Counted from the first letter of the stretch, positions 16,591-25,460 are shown. The stretch is DNA of 49,075 nt from Flavobacteriales bacterium (GCA_020635535.1 JACJZP010000023.1:1-49075); one strand, 5' to 3'. The notes: a model not told the origin generated them from the letters alone. A program made the numbers and translations.

Positions 16591-17700
16591 TTAGGCTGGA
16601 ACCATTTTCATGCTTTCCACAAACTGGTCGAAAAGATAACGGCTATCGTTCGGACCAGGAGATGATTCTGGGTGATACTGCACGCTGAATACGGGGCGAC
16701 CTTTAAATCGTAATCCAGCAACGGTGTTGTCGTTCAGATGAACATGCGTGATCTCCATTTCAGGATGACTTTCACAATCTTCACGTCTCACCACAAAACC
16801 GTGATTCTGAGAAGTCACTTCGCACTTTCCTGTGATCAGATTCTTGATGGGATGATTAATGCCGCGGTGGCCATTATGCATCTTGTAGGTCTCAATGCCC
16901 TGACTGATGGCCATAACCTGATGTCCGAGACAGATTCCAAAAACCGGAATGCCTGAATCTATCATTTTGGTTACTGTTTCACTCACCTGCGGCATTGCGG
17001 CTGGATCACCCGGCCCGTTTGAGATCATGAATCCATCAGGATTCCATTCCTTGATCTCCTCGAAAGAAGTATCCATTGGAAATACCTTCAGGTAACACCC
17101 TCTTTCTGATAGGCAACGAAGAATATTCTTCTTTACACCGATGTCCAACACAGCAACGCGATGGTCAGCGTTCTCATCTCCATAGAAATAAGACTCTTTG
17201 GTGCAGACCTTTGAGGAAAGCTCCAAACCTTCCATAGAAGGCACTTCATCCAACTTCTTCTTCAGTACCTCAATATTCAACTCATCTGAAGAAATGATGG
17301 CGTTCATTGCGCCTTTGTCCCTTATGTGCTGAACAACTGCTCGTGTGTCAATCTCTGAGATTCCTACAACACCATTTTCCTCGAAGTAATTCTGAATATT
17401 CCCTTTAGCTCTTGGACGACTGTAAACAGGCGAGAAGTATTTACATACCAGGCCACTGATCTTCATTCCATCAGATTCCACATCCTCATCGCAAACTCCG
17501 TAATTACCAATATGAACATGGGCTGTAACCATGATCTGCCCGAAATAAGAAGGGTCTGTGAAAATCTCCTGATAACCGGTCATTCCCGTATTGAAGCAGA
17601 TCTCGCCAGTGGTTGTTCCTATTTTTCCTGCTGCTTTGCCTTTGAAAACGGTTCCGTCCTGCAAGAGTAGTATGGCGTCAGGTCTGTTCTGATATTTCAT
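16591..17700 (-). CDS. carA: Carbamoyl-phosphate synthase small (glutaminase) subunit
   Basis: The subunit hydrolyses glutamine and passes ammonia to CarB for pyrimidine and arginine synthesis. The N-terminal domain starts AILLLQDGTVFKGKAAG; the class I glutamine amidotransferase domain carries the nucleophile in VFGICLGHQVMA, and the His/Glu pair in VQYHPESSPGP. The open frame extends 21 codons upstream to a TTG, but that extension runs through the rplQ terminator hairpin, so the ATG at 17700 (MKYQNRPDAILLL, 369 residues) is used. carB is not in the window. Confidence 0.96.
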   Translation of the reverse strand: MKYQNRPDAILLLQDGTVFKGKAAGKIGTTTGEICFNTGMTGYQEIFTDPSYFGQIMVTAHVHIGNYGVCDEDVESDGMKISGLVCKYFSPVYSRPRAKGNIQNYFEENGVVGISEIDTRAVVQHIRDKGAMNAIISSDELNIEVLKKKLDEVPSMEGLELSSKVCTKESYFYGDENADHRVAVLDIGVKKNILRCLSERGCYLKVFPMDTSFEEIKEWNPDGFMISNGPGDPAAMPQVSETVTKMIDSGIPVFGICLGHQVMAISQGIETYKMHNGHRGINHPIKNLITGKCEVTSQNHGFVVRREDCESHPEMEITHVHLNDNTVAGLRFKGRPVFSVQYHPESSPGPNDSRYLFDQFVESMKMVPA

Positions 17701-17717
17701 CTGCTTTTGGGTTTGGG

Positions 17718-17725
17718 CAAAATTA
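17718..17725 (-). promoter_or_regulatory. Probable -7 box of the carA-eno promoter
   Basis: On the minus strand TAATTTTG fits TAnnTTTG exactly, 17 bases before the carA ATG. It abuts the T-run of the rplQ terminator. No TTG is found at the -33 position, which lies in the terminator stem. Confidence 0.45.
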
Positions 17726-17754
17726 AAAAAGGACGGACCTGCATTGGTCCGTCC
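17725..17754 (-). terminator. Terminator ending the ribosomal/rpoA operon after rplQ
   Basis: A perfect 9-bp stem GGACGGACC/GGTCCGTCC with a six-base loop, followed on the minus strand by TTTTTT. It starts about 30 bases past the rplQ stop. A T-rich stretch on the other side may also stop plus-strand transcription. Confidence 0.88.
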
Positions 17755-17784
17755 TTTTCTCAACTTTTAAACACGTTTTGAAAC

Positions 17785-18390
17785 TCAAGCTTCCTTCTTG
17801 TCTTCTTCTCCGCCTTCTTCCTCCTTAGGAGCTTCTTCAGCAGCTGGTGCTTCAGCTTCTGCTACCGGTGCTTCTTCAGCTGCTGGTGCTTCCACTACTT
17901 CTTCGGCAACTTCAGCCTTTGGCTCTTCAACTTTTGCCTCAGTAGCAGGTGCAGCAACTTCGGTTTTCTTAGCGCTTCCGCTTCTACGGCTTCTTCTTGC
18001 TTTCTTAGGCTTAGATTCTTTAACCAAAAGCTCGTTGAAGTCAACCAACTCGATCATTGCCATATCAGCACTGTCTCCCAAACGGGTTGGCAGCTTAATG
18101 ATCCGAGTGTAACCACCTGGTCGGTCGGCAACTTTTGGGGACACTTCTTTGAAAAGTTCTGTTGTAGCCTCCTTATCCTTCAGGTAGCTGAATACAACTC
18201 TTCTTGAGTGCGTCTCGTCACTCTTTGATTTGGTGATAAGTGGCTCAACATAAGAGCGTAGGGCCTTTGCCTTGGCAACCGTGGTGGTAATGCGCTTATG
18301 CTTGATAAGCGAACTTGCCATATTTGCCAACATGGCAGTACGGTGGCCTTTCTTTCTACCTAAATGATTAAATGATTTCTTGTGTCTCAT
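17785..18390 (-). CDS. rplQ: 50S ribosomal protein L17 with acidic C-terminal tail
   Basis: The L17 core (MRHKKSFNHLGRKKGHR, to about residue 120) is followed by an unusual extension of some 70 residues: first basic (KPKKARRSRRSGSAKK), then almost purely Ala/Glu/Pro/Val (AAEEAPVAEAEAPAAEEA), ending EEGGEEDKKEA. E. coli L17 is 127 residues. The 18-residue peptide quoted second also occurs, identical, in the tail of S16 (rpsP) in this window. L17 lies near the peptide exit tunnel; a role for the tail is unknown. Last gene of the alpha cluster, 48 bases after rpoA. Confidence 0.96.
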   Translation of the reverse strand: MRHKKSFNHLGRKKGHRTAMLANMASSLIKHKRITTTVAKAKALRSYVEPLITKSKSDETHSRRVVFSYLKDKEATTELFKEVSPKVADRPGGYTRIIKLPTRLGDSADMAMIELVDFNELLVKESKPKKARRSRRSGSAKKTEVAAPATEAKVEEPKAEVAEEVVEAPAAEEAPVAEAEAPAAEEAPKEEEGGEEDKKEA

Positions 18391-18438
18391 CTTACTAAGC
18401 TTCTGGCTTCAATCAAACTAAAGCCGCTTTTTCAAATC

Positions 18439-19431
18439 TTATTCTTCGTCCAGTCTGTATTTAGAAACGTTCATGCCAAAAGTCAAGTTCTTAGAATGAA
18501 CAAGATCTTCAAGCTCAGTAAGTGACTTCTTACCGAAGTTTCTGAATTTCAATAGATCGTTCTTGTTGTAAGAAACGAGGTCTCCCAAAGTCTCTACGTC
18601 CGCTGCTTTCAAGCAGTTCAACGCACGAACAGAAAGATCCATGTCTACCAATTTGGTCTTCAACAACTGACGCATGTGCAATGCGTTCTCATCGAATTCC
18701 TCAGTTGGCTTCTTGATCTCAGTCTCCAACGCAATTTTCTCATCAGAGAAAAGCATGAAGTGATGAATCAAGATCTTGGCAGCTTCTTTCAATGCTTCTT
18801 TAGGATGGATTGAACCATCAGTAGTGATCTCAAGAAGAAGTTTCTCGTAATCCGTCTTCTGCTCAACACGGAAGTTCTCAATTGAATACTTCACGTTTTT
18901 GATCGGGGTGAAGATTGCATCGATAGCAATTGTTCCAACTGGAGCGCTTGCTGGCTTGTTCTCTTCGGCAGCTACGTAACCTCTTCCTTTATCAATGGTG
19001 ATATCCAAGTTCAGTTTAACTGACTTTTCCATGTGGCAGATAACCAGATCAGGATTAAGCACCTGGAATCCTGTAAGGAATTTACCAAGGTCACCGGCAG
19101 TTAACTTGTCCTGACCAGAAACGCTTACTGTAGCTCTTTCGCTCTCTTGTGTGTCGATCTGACGCTTGAAACGCACCTGCTTAAGGTTAAGAACCATTTC
19201 AGTAACGTCTTCAACCACTCCAGAAATGGTAGAGAACTCATGCTCTACTCCATCAATTCTCAACGAGGTGATAGCAAAGCCTTCCAATGAGTTAAGAAGA
19301 ATTCTTCTCAACGAATTTCCGATAGTGATGCCATAACCAGGCTCAAGCGGACGGAATTCAAATTCTCCAACACGCTCGTCAGAGTTGAGCATGATGACTT
19401 TATCAGGTTTTTGGAAATCGAGTATTGCCAT
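18439..19431 (-). CDS. rpoA: RNA polymerase alpha subunit
   Basis: The 330-residue protein has the N-terminal dimerisation domain (EFRPLEPGYGITIGNSLRR, and LRIDGVEHEFSTISGVVEDV) and the C-terminal helix-hairpin-helix domain that contacts upstream DNA and activators (LGDLVSYNKNDLLKFRNFGK), joined by a flexible linker near residues 235-250. It occupies the usual place between rpsD and rplQ, so polymerase synthesis is tied to ribosomal proteins. Confidence 0.98.
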   Translation of the reverse strand: MAILDFQKPDKVIMLNSDERVGEFEFRPLEPGYGITIGNSLRRILLNSLEGFAITSLRIDGVEHEFSTISGVVEDVTEMVLNLKQVRFKRQIDTQESERATVSVSGQDKLTAGDLGKFLTGFQVLNPDLVICHMEKSVKLNLDITIDKGRGYVAAEENKPASAPVGTIAIDAIFTPIKNVKYSIENFRVEQKTDYEKLLLEITTDGSIHPKEALKEAAKILIHHFMLFSDEKIALETEIKKPTEEFDENALHMRQLLKTKLVDMDLSVRALNCLKAADVETLGDLVSYNKNDLLKFRNFGKKSLTELEDLVHSKNLTFGMNVSKYRLDEE

Positions 19432-19459
19432 GGTTTTTTGTGTTGCCTTTTAGCAGTTA

Positions 19460-20065
19460 TTACTTAGAGTATAGTTCAACGATAAGCTGTTCGTTGATAT
19501 TCTCTGGAATTTCTTCTCGGGTTGGGTAGTGCATGAACTCACCGGTCATGTTATCACGGTTCCAGCTCAACCAAGCACTGTCACAAGAATTTGCAGCCAA
19601 CGATTCGCTGATCACTTCCAATGATTTTGACTTCTGGCGAACACCAATTACATCACCAGGTTTAACCTGACATGATGGAACATTACAAACCTCACCATTA
19701 ATGGTGATGTGACGGTGCGAAACCAATTGACGTGCACCAGCTCTGGAATTCGCTACTCCTAAACGGAATACAACATTATCCAAACGCGCTTCGCAGAATT
19801 GAAGCAACAACTCACCGGTAATACCCGTCTTTGCAGAAGCCTTCTTGAAAAGGTTCTCGAACTGACGCTCTAGCATACCGTAAGTATACTTGGCCTTTTG
19901 CTTCTCTTGAAGCTGAACACCGTAGTCAGATTTCTTTCTTCTTCTCTTATCGGCACCGTGAGAACCTGGAGGGTAATTCTTCTTCTCCAAGTACTTATCT
20001 GGTCCGTAGATAGCCTCTCCGAACTTTCTTGCAATCTTTGATTTTGGTCCTGTATATCTGGCCAT
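19460..20065 (-). CDS. rpsD: 30S ribosomal protein S4
   Basis: A primary 16S rRNA binder and, in other bacteria, translational repressor of its own operon. The 201 residues begin MARYTGPKSKIARKFGE, and the S4 RNA-binding domain is at RLDNVVFRLGVANSRAGARQ. The N-terminal region lacks the four-cysteine zinc knot of C+ S4 forms. Confidence 0.98.
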   Translation of the reverse strand: MARYTGPKSKIARKFGEAIYGPDKYLEKKNYPPGSHGADKRRRKKSDYGVQLQEKQKAKYTYGMLERQFENLFKKASAKTGITGELLLQFCEARLDNVVFRLGVANSRAGARQLVSHRHITINGEVCNVPSCQVKPGDVIGVRQKSKSLEVISESLAANSCDSAWLSWNRDNMTGEFMHYPTREEIPENINEQLIVELYSK

Positions 20066-20095
20066 TTCGCTTTAAATATGCGTTCTAAACCGCTG

Positions 20096-20485
20096 TTAAA
20101 CTCTTCTTTTCTTCGGTGGACGACATCCGTTGTGTGGAACTGGTGTTACATCAACGATCTCGGTTACCTCAATACCACTGGTATGTAGGCTTCTGATAGC
20201 TGACTCACGACCACCACCAGGTCCTTTTACAAACACCTTTACTTTACGCAGACCTGCATCGTACGCAACTTTTGCGCAATCTGCAGCAGCTGTCTGTGCA
20301 GCATACGGTGTGTTCTTCTTAGAACCTCTGAAACCCTGCTTACCTGCAGAGGACCATGAGATGACCTCTCCTTTGTTATTGGTAAGTGAGATGATGATGT
20401 TGTTGAAAGTTGCATTGATATGCGCCTCTCCCACTGCATCAACCTTAACGGTTCTTTTTCTTGCTGTTTTTGATGTCTTCGCCAT
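20096..20485 (-). CDS. rpsK: 30S ribosomal protein S11
   Basis: A platform protein of the 30S subunit lining the mRNA exit site. The 129 residues show INATFNNIIISLTNNKGEV, the motif KGPGGGRESAIRSL and the typical basic end VTPVPHNGCRPPKKRRV. It lies between rpsM and rpsD in alpha-cluster order. Confidence 0.98.
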   Translation of the reverse strand: MAKTSKTARKRTVKVDAVGEAHINATFNNIIISLTNNKGEVISWSSAGKQGFRGSKKNTPYAAQTAAADCAKVAYDAGLRKVKVFVKGPGGGRESAIRSLHTSGIEVTEIVDVTPVPHNGCRPPKKRRV

Positions 20486-20510
20486 TTCCTCGAATTATCG
20501 AAGTGTATTA

Positions 20511-20885
20511 TTACTTGGTTACCTTCTTCTTGTTGGCAACAGTTTTTCTCTTTCCTTTTCTGGTTCTGGAGTTGTTCTTGGTCTTCTGACCTCGAAGCGG
20601 AAGTCCAGCACGGTGACGGATACCTCTGTAGCAACCGATGTCCATCAAACGCTTGATGTTCATCTGCGTCTCAGAACGTAGTTCACCTTCTGTTTTCACA
20701 GTACCAACAGCTTGACGTATAGCCGCAAGCTCATCGTCATCCCACTCCTCAACCTTCTTATCGCGGTTGATGTTAGCTGCATCAAGGATGCGGCCAGCGG
20801 TTACTCTACCGATACCATAGATGTAGGTAAGACCAATCTCACCTCTCTTGTTCTTTGGAAGATCTATTCCTGCAATTCTTGCCAT
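20511..20885 (-). CDS. rpsM: 30S ribosomal protein S13
   Basis: A head protein contacting P-site tRNA and the intersubunit bridge. The 124-residue chain starts MARIAGIDLPKNKRGEIGL, contains the H2TH region (YGIGRVTAGRILDAANI) and GCYRGIRHRAGLPLRGQKTK, and ends in a basic tail reaching toward tRNA. Confidence 0.98.
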   Translation of the reverse strand: MARIAGIDLPKNKRGEIGLTYIYGIGRVTAGRILDAANINRDKKVEEWDDDELAAIRQAVGTVKTEGELRSETQMNIKRLMDIGCYRGIRHRAGLPLRGQKTKNNSRTRKGKRKTVANKKKVTK

Positions 20886-20918
20886 TTTCTTCTTTCTATT
20901 CTTTAATACAAGCAGGTA

Positions 20919-21035
20919 TTACCCTTGTCTTTGCTTGAATCGTGGGTTCTTTTTGTTGATTACATAGACACGTCCTTTTCTCTTGACGATCTTGCAATCT
21001 GCACTTCTCTTCTTTACTGATGCTCTGACTTTCAT
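20919..21035 (-). CDS. rpmJ: 50S ribosomal protein L36 (zinc-free form)
   Basis: A 38-residue gene translating to MKVRASVKKRSADCKIVKR followed by KGRVYVINKKNPRFKQRQG. Only one cysteine remains of the Cys-Cys-Cys-His zinc site, so this is the C- form, as is usual in Bacteroidota. It sits between infA and rpsM, the normal position. Confidence 0.96.
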   Translation of the reverse strand: MKVRASVKKRSADCKIVKRKGRVYVINKKNPRFKQRQG

Positions 21036-21042
21036 CTCGCAG

Positions 21043-21261
21043 TTATTTATATCGATAAGTAATCCGCCCTTTCGAAAGATCGTAAGGACTCATTTCAACT
21101 TTCACTTTATCACCCGGTAGAATCTTTATGTAGTGCATCCGCATCTTTCCTGAAATGTGAGCCGTGATCACGTGGCCATTTTCAAGTTCAACACGGAACA
21201 TTGCATTGGAAAGTGCCTCCACAACGGTACCGTCTTGACTTATAGATGCCTGTTTTGCCAT
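21043..21261 (-). CDS. infA: Translation initiation factor IF-1
   Basis: A single S1-like OB-fold of 72 residues that blocks the ribosomal A site during initiation. It shows DGTVVEALSNAMFRVELENG, HISGKMRMHYIKILPGDKV and the ending SPYDLSKGRITYRYK. Seven bases separate it from rpmJ. The map gene that often stands between secY and infA is absent here. Confidence 0.98.
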   Translation of the reverse strand: MAKQASISQDGTVVEALSNAMFRVELENGHVITAHISGKMRMHYIKILPGDKVKVEMSPYDLSKGRITYRYK

Positions 21262-21285
21262 ACTATCTCTTCCCTTCTCCTCTTT

Positions 21286-22632
21286 TTAAGCGGACATGCT
21301 CATTGATGAGCGTCCTTTGATTCTACCTGATTTCATCAATCCGTCATAATGACGCATTAACAAATGACTTTCTATCTGTTGCAGTGTATCCAGCACCACT
21401 CCCACCATGATCAACAATGACGTTCCACCGTAGAACTGAGCAAACTGTGCGTTTACCCCGAACAACATGGCAAATGATGGAAGGATAGCAATAATGCCAA
21501 GGAATATTGATCCCGGAAGGGTGATTCTTGACATGATCGTATCGATATACTCTGCAGTTTTTCTTCCTGGCTTAACTCCTGGAATGAATCCACCATTACG
21601 CTTCATGTCCTCAGCCATTTGATTCGGATTGATCGTAATAGCAGTGTAGAAATACGTGAAGATGATGATCAACAGGAAGAAGGTAATGTTGTACCAAAAT
21701 CCAGTGAAATCTGAGAATGCTGTAACAAACCATGACGCACCTTCACCAGCGAATCCGCCAAGAGTAATCGGAACAAACATAATTGCCTGAGCAAAGATGA
21801 TTGGCATAACACCAGCAGCATTGACCTTAAGTGGGATGTACTGACGGGTTCCGCCCTGTGGAAGTGCCTGACGTCCTGAAATCGCAGCACGCGCAACCTG
21901 TACTGGAATTCTTCTGGTTCCTTGAACCAACAGAATTGACAGCACAATTACCAAGAGAAGGAATACCATCTCAATTAAGAAGATAACAAGTCCTCCACCT
22001 GCCTGCTCAACCTTAGAAAAGAATTCTGCTACGAATGAGAAAGGCAATCTTGCAATGATACCAACCATGATCAGCAAAGAGATACCATTTCCGATTCCTT
22101 TATCGGTAATTCGTTCTCCCAACCACATTACGAATACAGTACCTGTAATAAGGATGATCCATGCAGTGAACCAGAACAAACTTGGCGATGTAAGGAATGC
22201 ATCGTTTGGCAACTGCGATTGCAAGTTGGCAATGTATCCAGGTGCCTGACCTGCCGTAATAAGAATTGTCAGATAACGCGTATACTGATTGATCTTCTTT
22301 CTTCCACTCTCTCCTTCCTTCTGAAGCTTCTGCAATGCCGGAATGGCCATGCCTGCCAACTGCAACACAATAGATGCAGAGATGTAAGGCATGATACCCA
22401 AAGCAAATATGGAAGCGTTTGAAAAAGCTCCTCCTGAGAACATGTTCAACAGACCAAGGATACCGTCTGAGGTCTGAGCCTGAAGTGCACCCAGCTTAGC
22501 TGGATCCAAACCTGGCAACACAACAAACGAACCTACTCTGTAGATAAGAATGAATCCCAAGGTGTTCAGAATCCTGTTCCTTAGGTCTTCAATCTTCCAG
22601 ATGTTCTGAAGTGTATTTAAGAAATTCTTCAT
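21286..22632 (-). CDS. secY: Protein translocase channel subunit SecY
   Basis: The core of the Sec channel of the inner membrane, with ten predicted membrane segments in 448 residues. Family landmarks are the start region LRNRILNTLGFILIYRVGSF, ALGIMPYISASIVLQL, the cytoplasmic loop ahead of GVMPIIFAQAIMFVP, and NPNQMAEDMKRNGGFIPGVK. It follows rplO by 6 bases, as in most spc operons. Precursors including the T9SS cargo in this window must pass through it. Confidence 0.98.
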   Translation of the reverse strand: MKNFLNTLQNIWKIEDLRNRILNTLGFILIYRVGSFVVLPGLDPAKLGALQAQTSDGILGLLNMFSGGAFSNASIFALGIMPYISASIVLQLAGMAIPALQKLQKEGESGRKKINQYTRYLTILITAGQAPGYIANLQSQLPNDAFLTSPSLFWFTAWIILITGTVFVMWLGERITDKGIGNGISLLIMVGIIARLPFSFVAEFFSKVEQAGGGLVIFLIEMVFLLLVIVLSILLVQGTRRIPVQVARAAISGRQALPQGGTRQYIPLKVNAAGVMPIIFAQAIMFVPITLGGFAGEGASWFVTAFSDFTGFWYNITFFLLIIIFTYFYTAITINPNQMAEDMKRNGGFIPGVKPGRKTAEYIDTIMSRITLPGSIFLGIIAILPSFAMLFGVNAQFAQFYGGTSLLIMVGVVLDTLQQIESHLLMRHYDGLMKSGRIKGRSSMSMSA

Positions 22633-22638
22633 CTACCC

Positions 22639-23085
22639 TTATAGTGAAGTAGCTGTACCTCCAGCTGCTTCAATTGCACTTACTGCTGTTTTTGAAAATC
22701 CGTGGGCCTTAACATCAAGCTTTGCCTTAAGCTCTCCTCTACCAAGGATCTTGACTCTGTCAGATTTCTTAGCAAGACCGTTCTCAACAAGCAACTCTGG
22801 AGTTACCTCCTTCACTTTCTTCTCGTCTGCCAGTTTCTGCAAAGTATCCAAGTTGATACCGTGATATTCCACTCTGAAAGGATTCTTGAATCCGAACTTA
22901 GGAACACGTCTCTGAAGTGGCATCTGACCACCTTCAAAACCGACCTTCTTCTTATAGCCTGAGCGCGACTTGGCCCCTTTGTGTCCTCGTGTAGAAGTAC
23001 CTCCATGGCCGCTTCCTTCGCCTCGTCCGATGCGCTTTCTACTCTTGGTAGAACCTTCTGCTGGTTTAAGATTATGTAGACCCAT
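22639..23085 (-). CDS. rplO: 50S ribosomal protein L15
   Basis: A late-assembling 23S rRNA binder of 148 residues. The glycine/arginine-rich N-terminal tail (RIGRGEGSGHGGTSTRGHKG) penetrates the subunit, and the C-terminal part (VKILGRGELKAKLDVKAHGF) forms the globular domain. Confidence 0.98.
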   Translation of the reverse strand: MGLHNLKPAEGSTKSRKRIGRGEGSGHGGTSTRGHKGAKSRSGYKKKVGFEGGQMPLQRRVPKFGFKNPFRVEYHGINLDTLQKLADEKKVKEVTPELLVENGLAKKSDRVKILGRGELKAKLDVKAHGFSKTAVSAIEAAGGTATSL

Positions 23086-23105
23086 TGTTCTAAATCCTTA
23101 TCTAA

Positions 23106-23285
23106 TTACTTTTCAATTACCTCAACCATGTGGCTTACTTTGGCAACCATGCCAAGCACCTGAGGTGTAGCTTCGTGCTCTACCACTTGGTTCAGTTTTC
23201 TCAGACCCAATGCCTGAAGCGTCTTCTTCTGTCTTGCAGGACGATTGATTGCGCTTCTAACTTGCTTTAACTTGATCTTAGCCAT
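23106..23285 (-). CDS. rpmD: 50S ribosomal protein L30
   Basis: A 59-residue frame between rpsE and rplO. Its translation starts MAKIKLKQVRSAINRPARQ and continues KKTLQALGLRKLNQVVEHEA, ending HMVEVIEK, the standard L30 pattern. It is 20 bases from each neighbour. Confidence 0.97.
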   Translation of the reverse strand: MAKIKLKQVRSAINRPARQKKTLQALGLRKLNQVVEHEATPQVLGMVAKVSHMVEVIEK

Positions 23286-23305
23286 TTCTGCTTGTCAATT
23301 AACGG

Positions 23306-23809
23306 TTACCCGTTGAATACCACATCTAGTTTAACTCCTCTTTGGTTCGATACCTGAATAGCATCTCTCATTTCGCTCAATGCTTTGAACGTAGCCTTTA
23401 CCACATTGTGTGGGTTGGAAGAACCTTTAGACTTTGCCAATACATTATGAACTCCAGCTGATTCAAGCACCGCACGCATAGCACCACCTGCAATAACTCC
23501 TGTACCCAGAGATGCTGGCTTCATGAACACCTGCGCACCGCCATACTTCACCTCAATGTCATGAGGAATCGTCTGGTTGATGATCGGAACTCGAATAAGG
23601 TTTTTCTTCGCATCGTCAATTCCCTTAGAGATGGCCTCGGTAACTTCTTTCGCTTTACCAAGACCGTGACCTACAACTCCATTTTCATCACCAACCACCA
23701 CAATGGCTGAGAAACTGAATGTTCTACCACCCTTGGTTACTTTGGTTACTCGCTGAATACCGACCACTCGGTCTTTCAGTTCAATATCTGTTGATTTAAC
23801 ATTATCCAT
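23306..23809 (-). CDS. rpsE: 30S ribosomal protein S5
   Basis: An mRNA-entry and accuracy protein of the 30S subunit. It has the double-stranded-RNA-binding fold (GGRTFSFSAIVVVGDENGV, VGHGLGKAKEVTEAISKG) and the C-terminal S5 domain (GTGVIAGGAMRAVLESAGV). The open frame starts at a TTG six codons upstream; the ATG at 23809 is preferred, giving 167 residues and a normal gap to rplR. Confidence 0.96.
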   Translation of the reverse strand: MDNVKSTDIELKDRVVGIQRVTKVTKGGRTFSFSAIVVVGDENGVVGHGLGKAKEVTEAISKGIDDAKKNLIRVPIINQTIPHDIEVKYGGAQVFMKPASLGTGVIAGGAMRAVLESAGVHNVLAKSKGSSNPHNVVKATFKALSEMRDAIQVSNQRGVKLDVVFNG

Positions 23810-23827
23810 TTTACCTGTATTCAGCAA

Positions 23828-24178
23828 TTAGAATTTCAAACCTTCTTCTCTGGCACCATCCGCAAGAGCCTTAACCCTTCCATGGTACAGATATCCGTTT
23901 CTATCAAAAACCACGGTCTCGATGCCAGCCTCTTTAGCACGCTCAGCAATAAGCTTACCCACCTTGTTGGCAATCTCTGTCTTGTTCCCTTTGTCTGAGG
24001 CAATTCCCTTGTCTCTTGATGAGGCTGCAAGAAGCGTTTTCCCATCAAGGTCGTCAACCAACTGAACATAGATGTCCTTGTTGCTGCGGTAAACAGACAT
24101 TCTTGGGCGGTCTGCAGAACCAGATACTTTGGATCTGATTCGTGTTTTGATCTTAAGTCTTCTATTACTAGTAGCCAT
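23828..24178 (-). CDS. rplR: 50S ribosomal protein L18
   Basis: A 5S rRNA-binding protein of the central protuberance. The 116 residues show the basic N-terminus RRLKIKTRIRSKVSGSADRP, SVYRSNKDIYVQLVDD, and the conserved end DRNGYLYHGRVKALADGARE. Confidence 0.98.
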   Translation of the reverse strand: MATSNRRLKIKTRIRSKVSGSADRPRMSVYRSNKDIYVQLVDDLDGKTLLAASSRDKGIASDKGNKTEIANKVGKLIAERAKEAGIETVVFDRNGYLYHGRVKALADGAREEGLKF

Positions 24179-24188
24179 TTCTTTCTAC

Positions 24189-24746
24189 TTATTTTTTAGC
24201 GGCCGACTTACCGGCTTTTCTTCTGATTTGTTCTCCAACGAAGCGGATACCTTTTCCTTTATAAGGCTCAGGTTTTCTTAGCGAACGGATCTTTGCAGAA
24301 ACCTGACCGATCAACTGCTTGTCGTAAGACTTAAGTGTGATAAGCGGGTTCTTACCTCTTTCCGTAACCGTTTCTACCTTGATCTCTTCTGGAAGAAGGA
24401 ATACCACGTTGTGTGAGAATCCCAAGGATAACTCCAACTCCTGACCCTTGTTTGTGGCGCGGTAACCCACACCAACAAGTTCCATTTGCTTTTCCCAACC
24501 TTTAGACACTCCAACAACCATGTTGTTTACCAATGAACGGTAAAGTCCGTGGTTGGCCTTGGTCTGCTTTGCCTCATTCTGACGAACGAATTCCAAAGTT
24601 CCATCCTTCTGCTCGATCTTGATGGCTGGGTCCACGGTCTGAGTCAACTGACCAAGAGGCCCTTTCACTGTTACCGTATTATCGTCACCAACGGTTATCT
24701 CAACTCCCTGAGGTACTTCAATCGGTGCTAATCCTATCCTTGACAT
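24189..24746 (-). CDS. rplF: 50S ribosomal protein L6
   Basis: Sits near the factor-binding site and sarcin-ricin loop. The 185-residue protein consists of two duplicated alpha/beta domains; it starts MSRIGLAPIEVPQGVEITV and carries the L6 signature PEPYKGKGIRFVGEQIRRK near the C-terminus. Confidence 0.98.
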   Translation of the reverse strand: MSRIGLAPIEVPQGVEITVGDDNTVTVKGPLGQLTQTVDPAIKIEQKDGTLEFVRQNEAKQTKANHGLYRSLVNNMVVGVSKGWEKQMELVGVGYRATNKGQELELSLGFSHNVVFLLPEEIKVETVTERGKNPLITLKSYDKQLIGQVSAKIRSLRKPEPYKGKGIRFVGEQIRRKAGKSAAKK

Positions 24747-24767
24747 TACTTCTGTTCTTTCAGTTTC

Positions 24768-25163
24768 TTAGTACACGTAGCAGAGAACTTCTCCACCAAC
24801 ATTCTGTGTTCTTGCTTCTTTATCGGTCATAACCCCTTTAGAGGTTGATACCACAGCTACACCCAAACCATTCTTTACACGTGGAAGCTCTCCTGCACCT
24901 GAGTACTTTCTAAGACCTGGCTTACTTGCGCGTACCAAACCTTGAATAGCATTGACCTTAGTGTGCGGGTTGTACTTCAGCGCAATTTTGATGTTGCCTT
25001 GTACACCTTCATCTTCGAACTTGTAGTTGAGGATATAACCTTTCTCAAAAAGAATCTTGGTTATGGCCTTCTTCAGGTTAGATGATGGAATATCTACCAC
25101 CTTGTGGTTTGCGCGGATCGCGTTTCTAACTCTTGTCAGATAATCTGCTACTGGATCTGTCAT
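24768..25163 (-). CDS. rpsH: 30S ribosomal protein S8
   Basis: A 16S rRNA central-domain binder and, in E. coli, translational regulator of the spc operon. The start is the ATG at 25163 (MTDPVADYLTRVRNAIRANH, 131 residues), not the longer frame entering rpsN. The ending VGGEVLCYVY is the family's C-terminal signature, with STSKGVMTDKEAR before it. Confidence 0.97.
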   Translation of the reverse strand: MTDPVADYLTRVRNAIRANHKVVDIPSSNLKKAITKILFEKGYILNYKFEDEGVQGNIKIALKYNPHTKVNAIQGLVRASKPGLRKYSGAGELPRVKNGLGVAVVSTSKGVMTDKEARTQNVGGEVLCYVY

Positions 25164-25182
25164 TTCTTTCGAATAAAATCGA

Positions 25183-25452
25183 TTACCAACTTGCCTTTTT
25201 AACTCCAGGGATAAGGCCAGCATTGGCCATTTCTCTGAACTGAATCCTGCTGATTCCGAAGTCTCTCATATACCCTTTCGGACGACCAGTGATACTACAT
25301 CTGTTGTGCATTCTGATAGCGGCACTGTTCTTTGGCATTCTTGCCAATGCCTGATAGTCACCTTCTTCTTTCAGTTTAGCTCTCTTTTCAGCGTATCGGG
25401 CAACAAGCTTTGCACGCTTGCGCTCTCTTGCTTTCATTGATTCTTTGGCCAT
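25183..25452 (-). CDS. rpsN: 30S ribosomal protein S14 (long, zinc-free form)
   Basis: An 89-residue protein ending RCSITGRPKGYMRDFGISRI then QFREMANAGLIPGVKKASW. The length and the lack of the CxxC...CxxC zinc site identify the C- form. It lies between rplE and rpsH. Confidence 0.98.
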   Translation of the reverse strand: MAKESMKARERKRAKLVARYAEKRAKLKEEGDYQALARMPKNSAAIRMHNRCSITGRPKGYMRDFGISRIQFREMANAGLIPGVKKASW

Positions 25453-25460
25453 GTCCTTTC

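Noticed and set aside
17701..17763. 21-codon extension of carA to a TTG
   Set aside because: It would translate through the rplQ terminator hairpin; the ATG at 17700 matches the family N-terminus.
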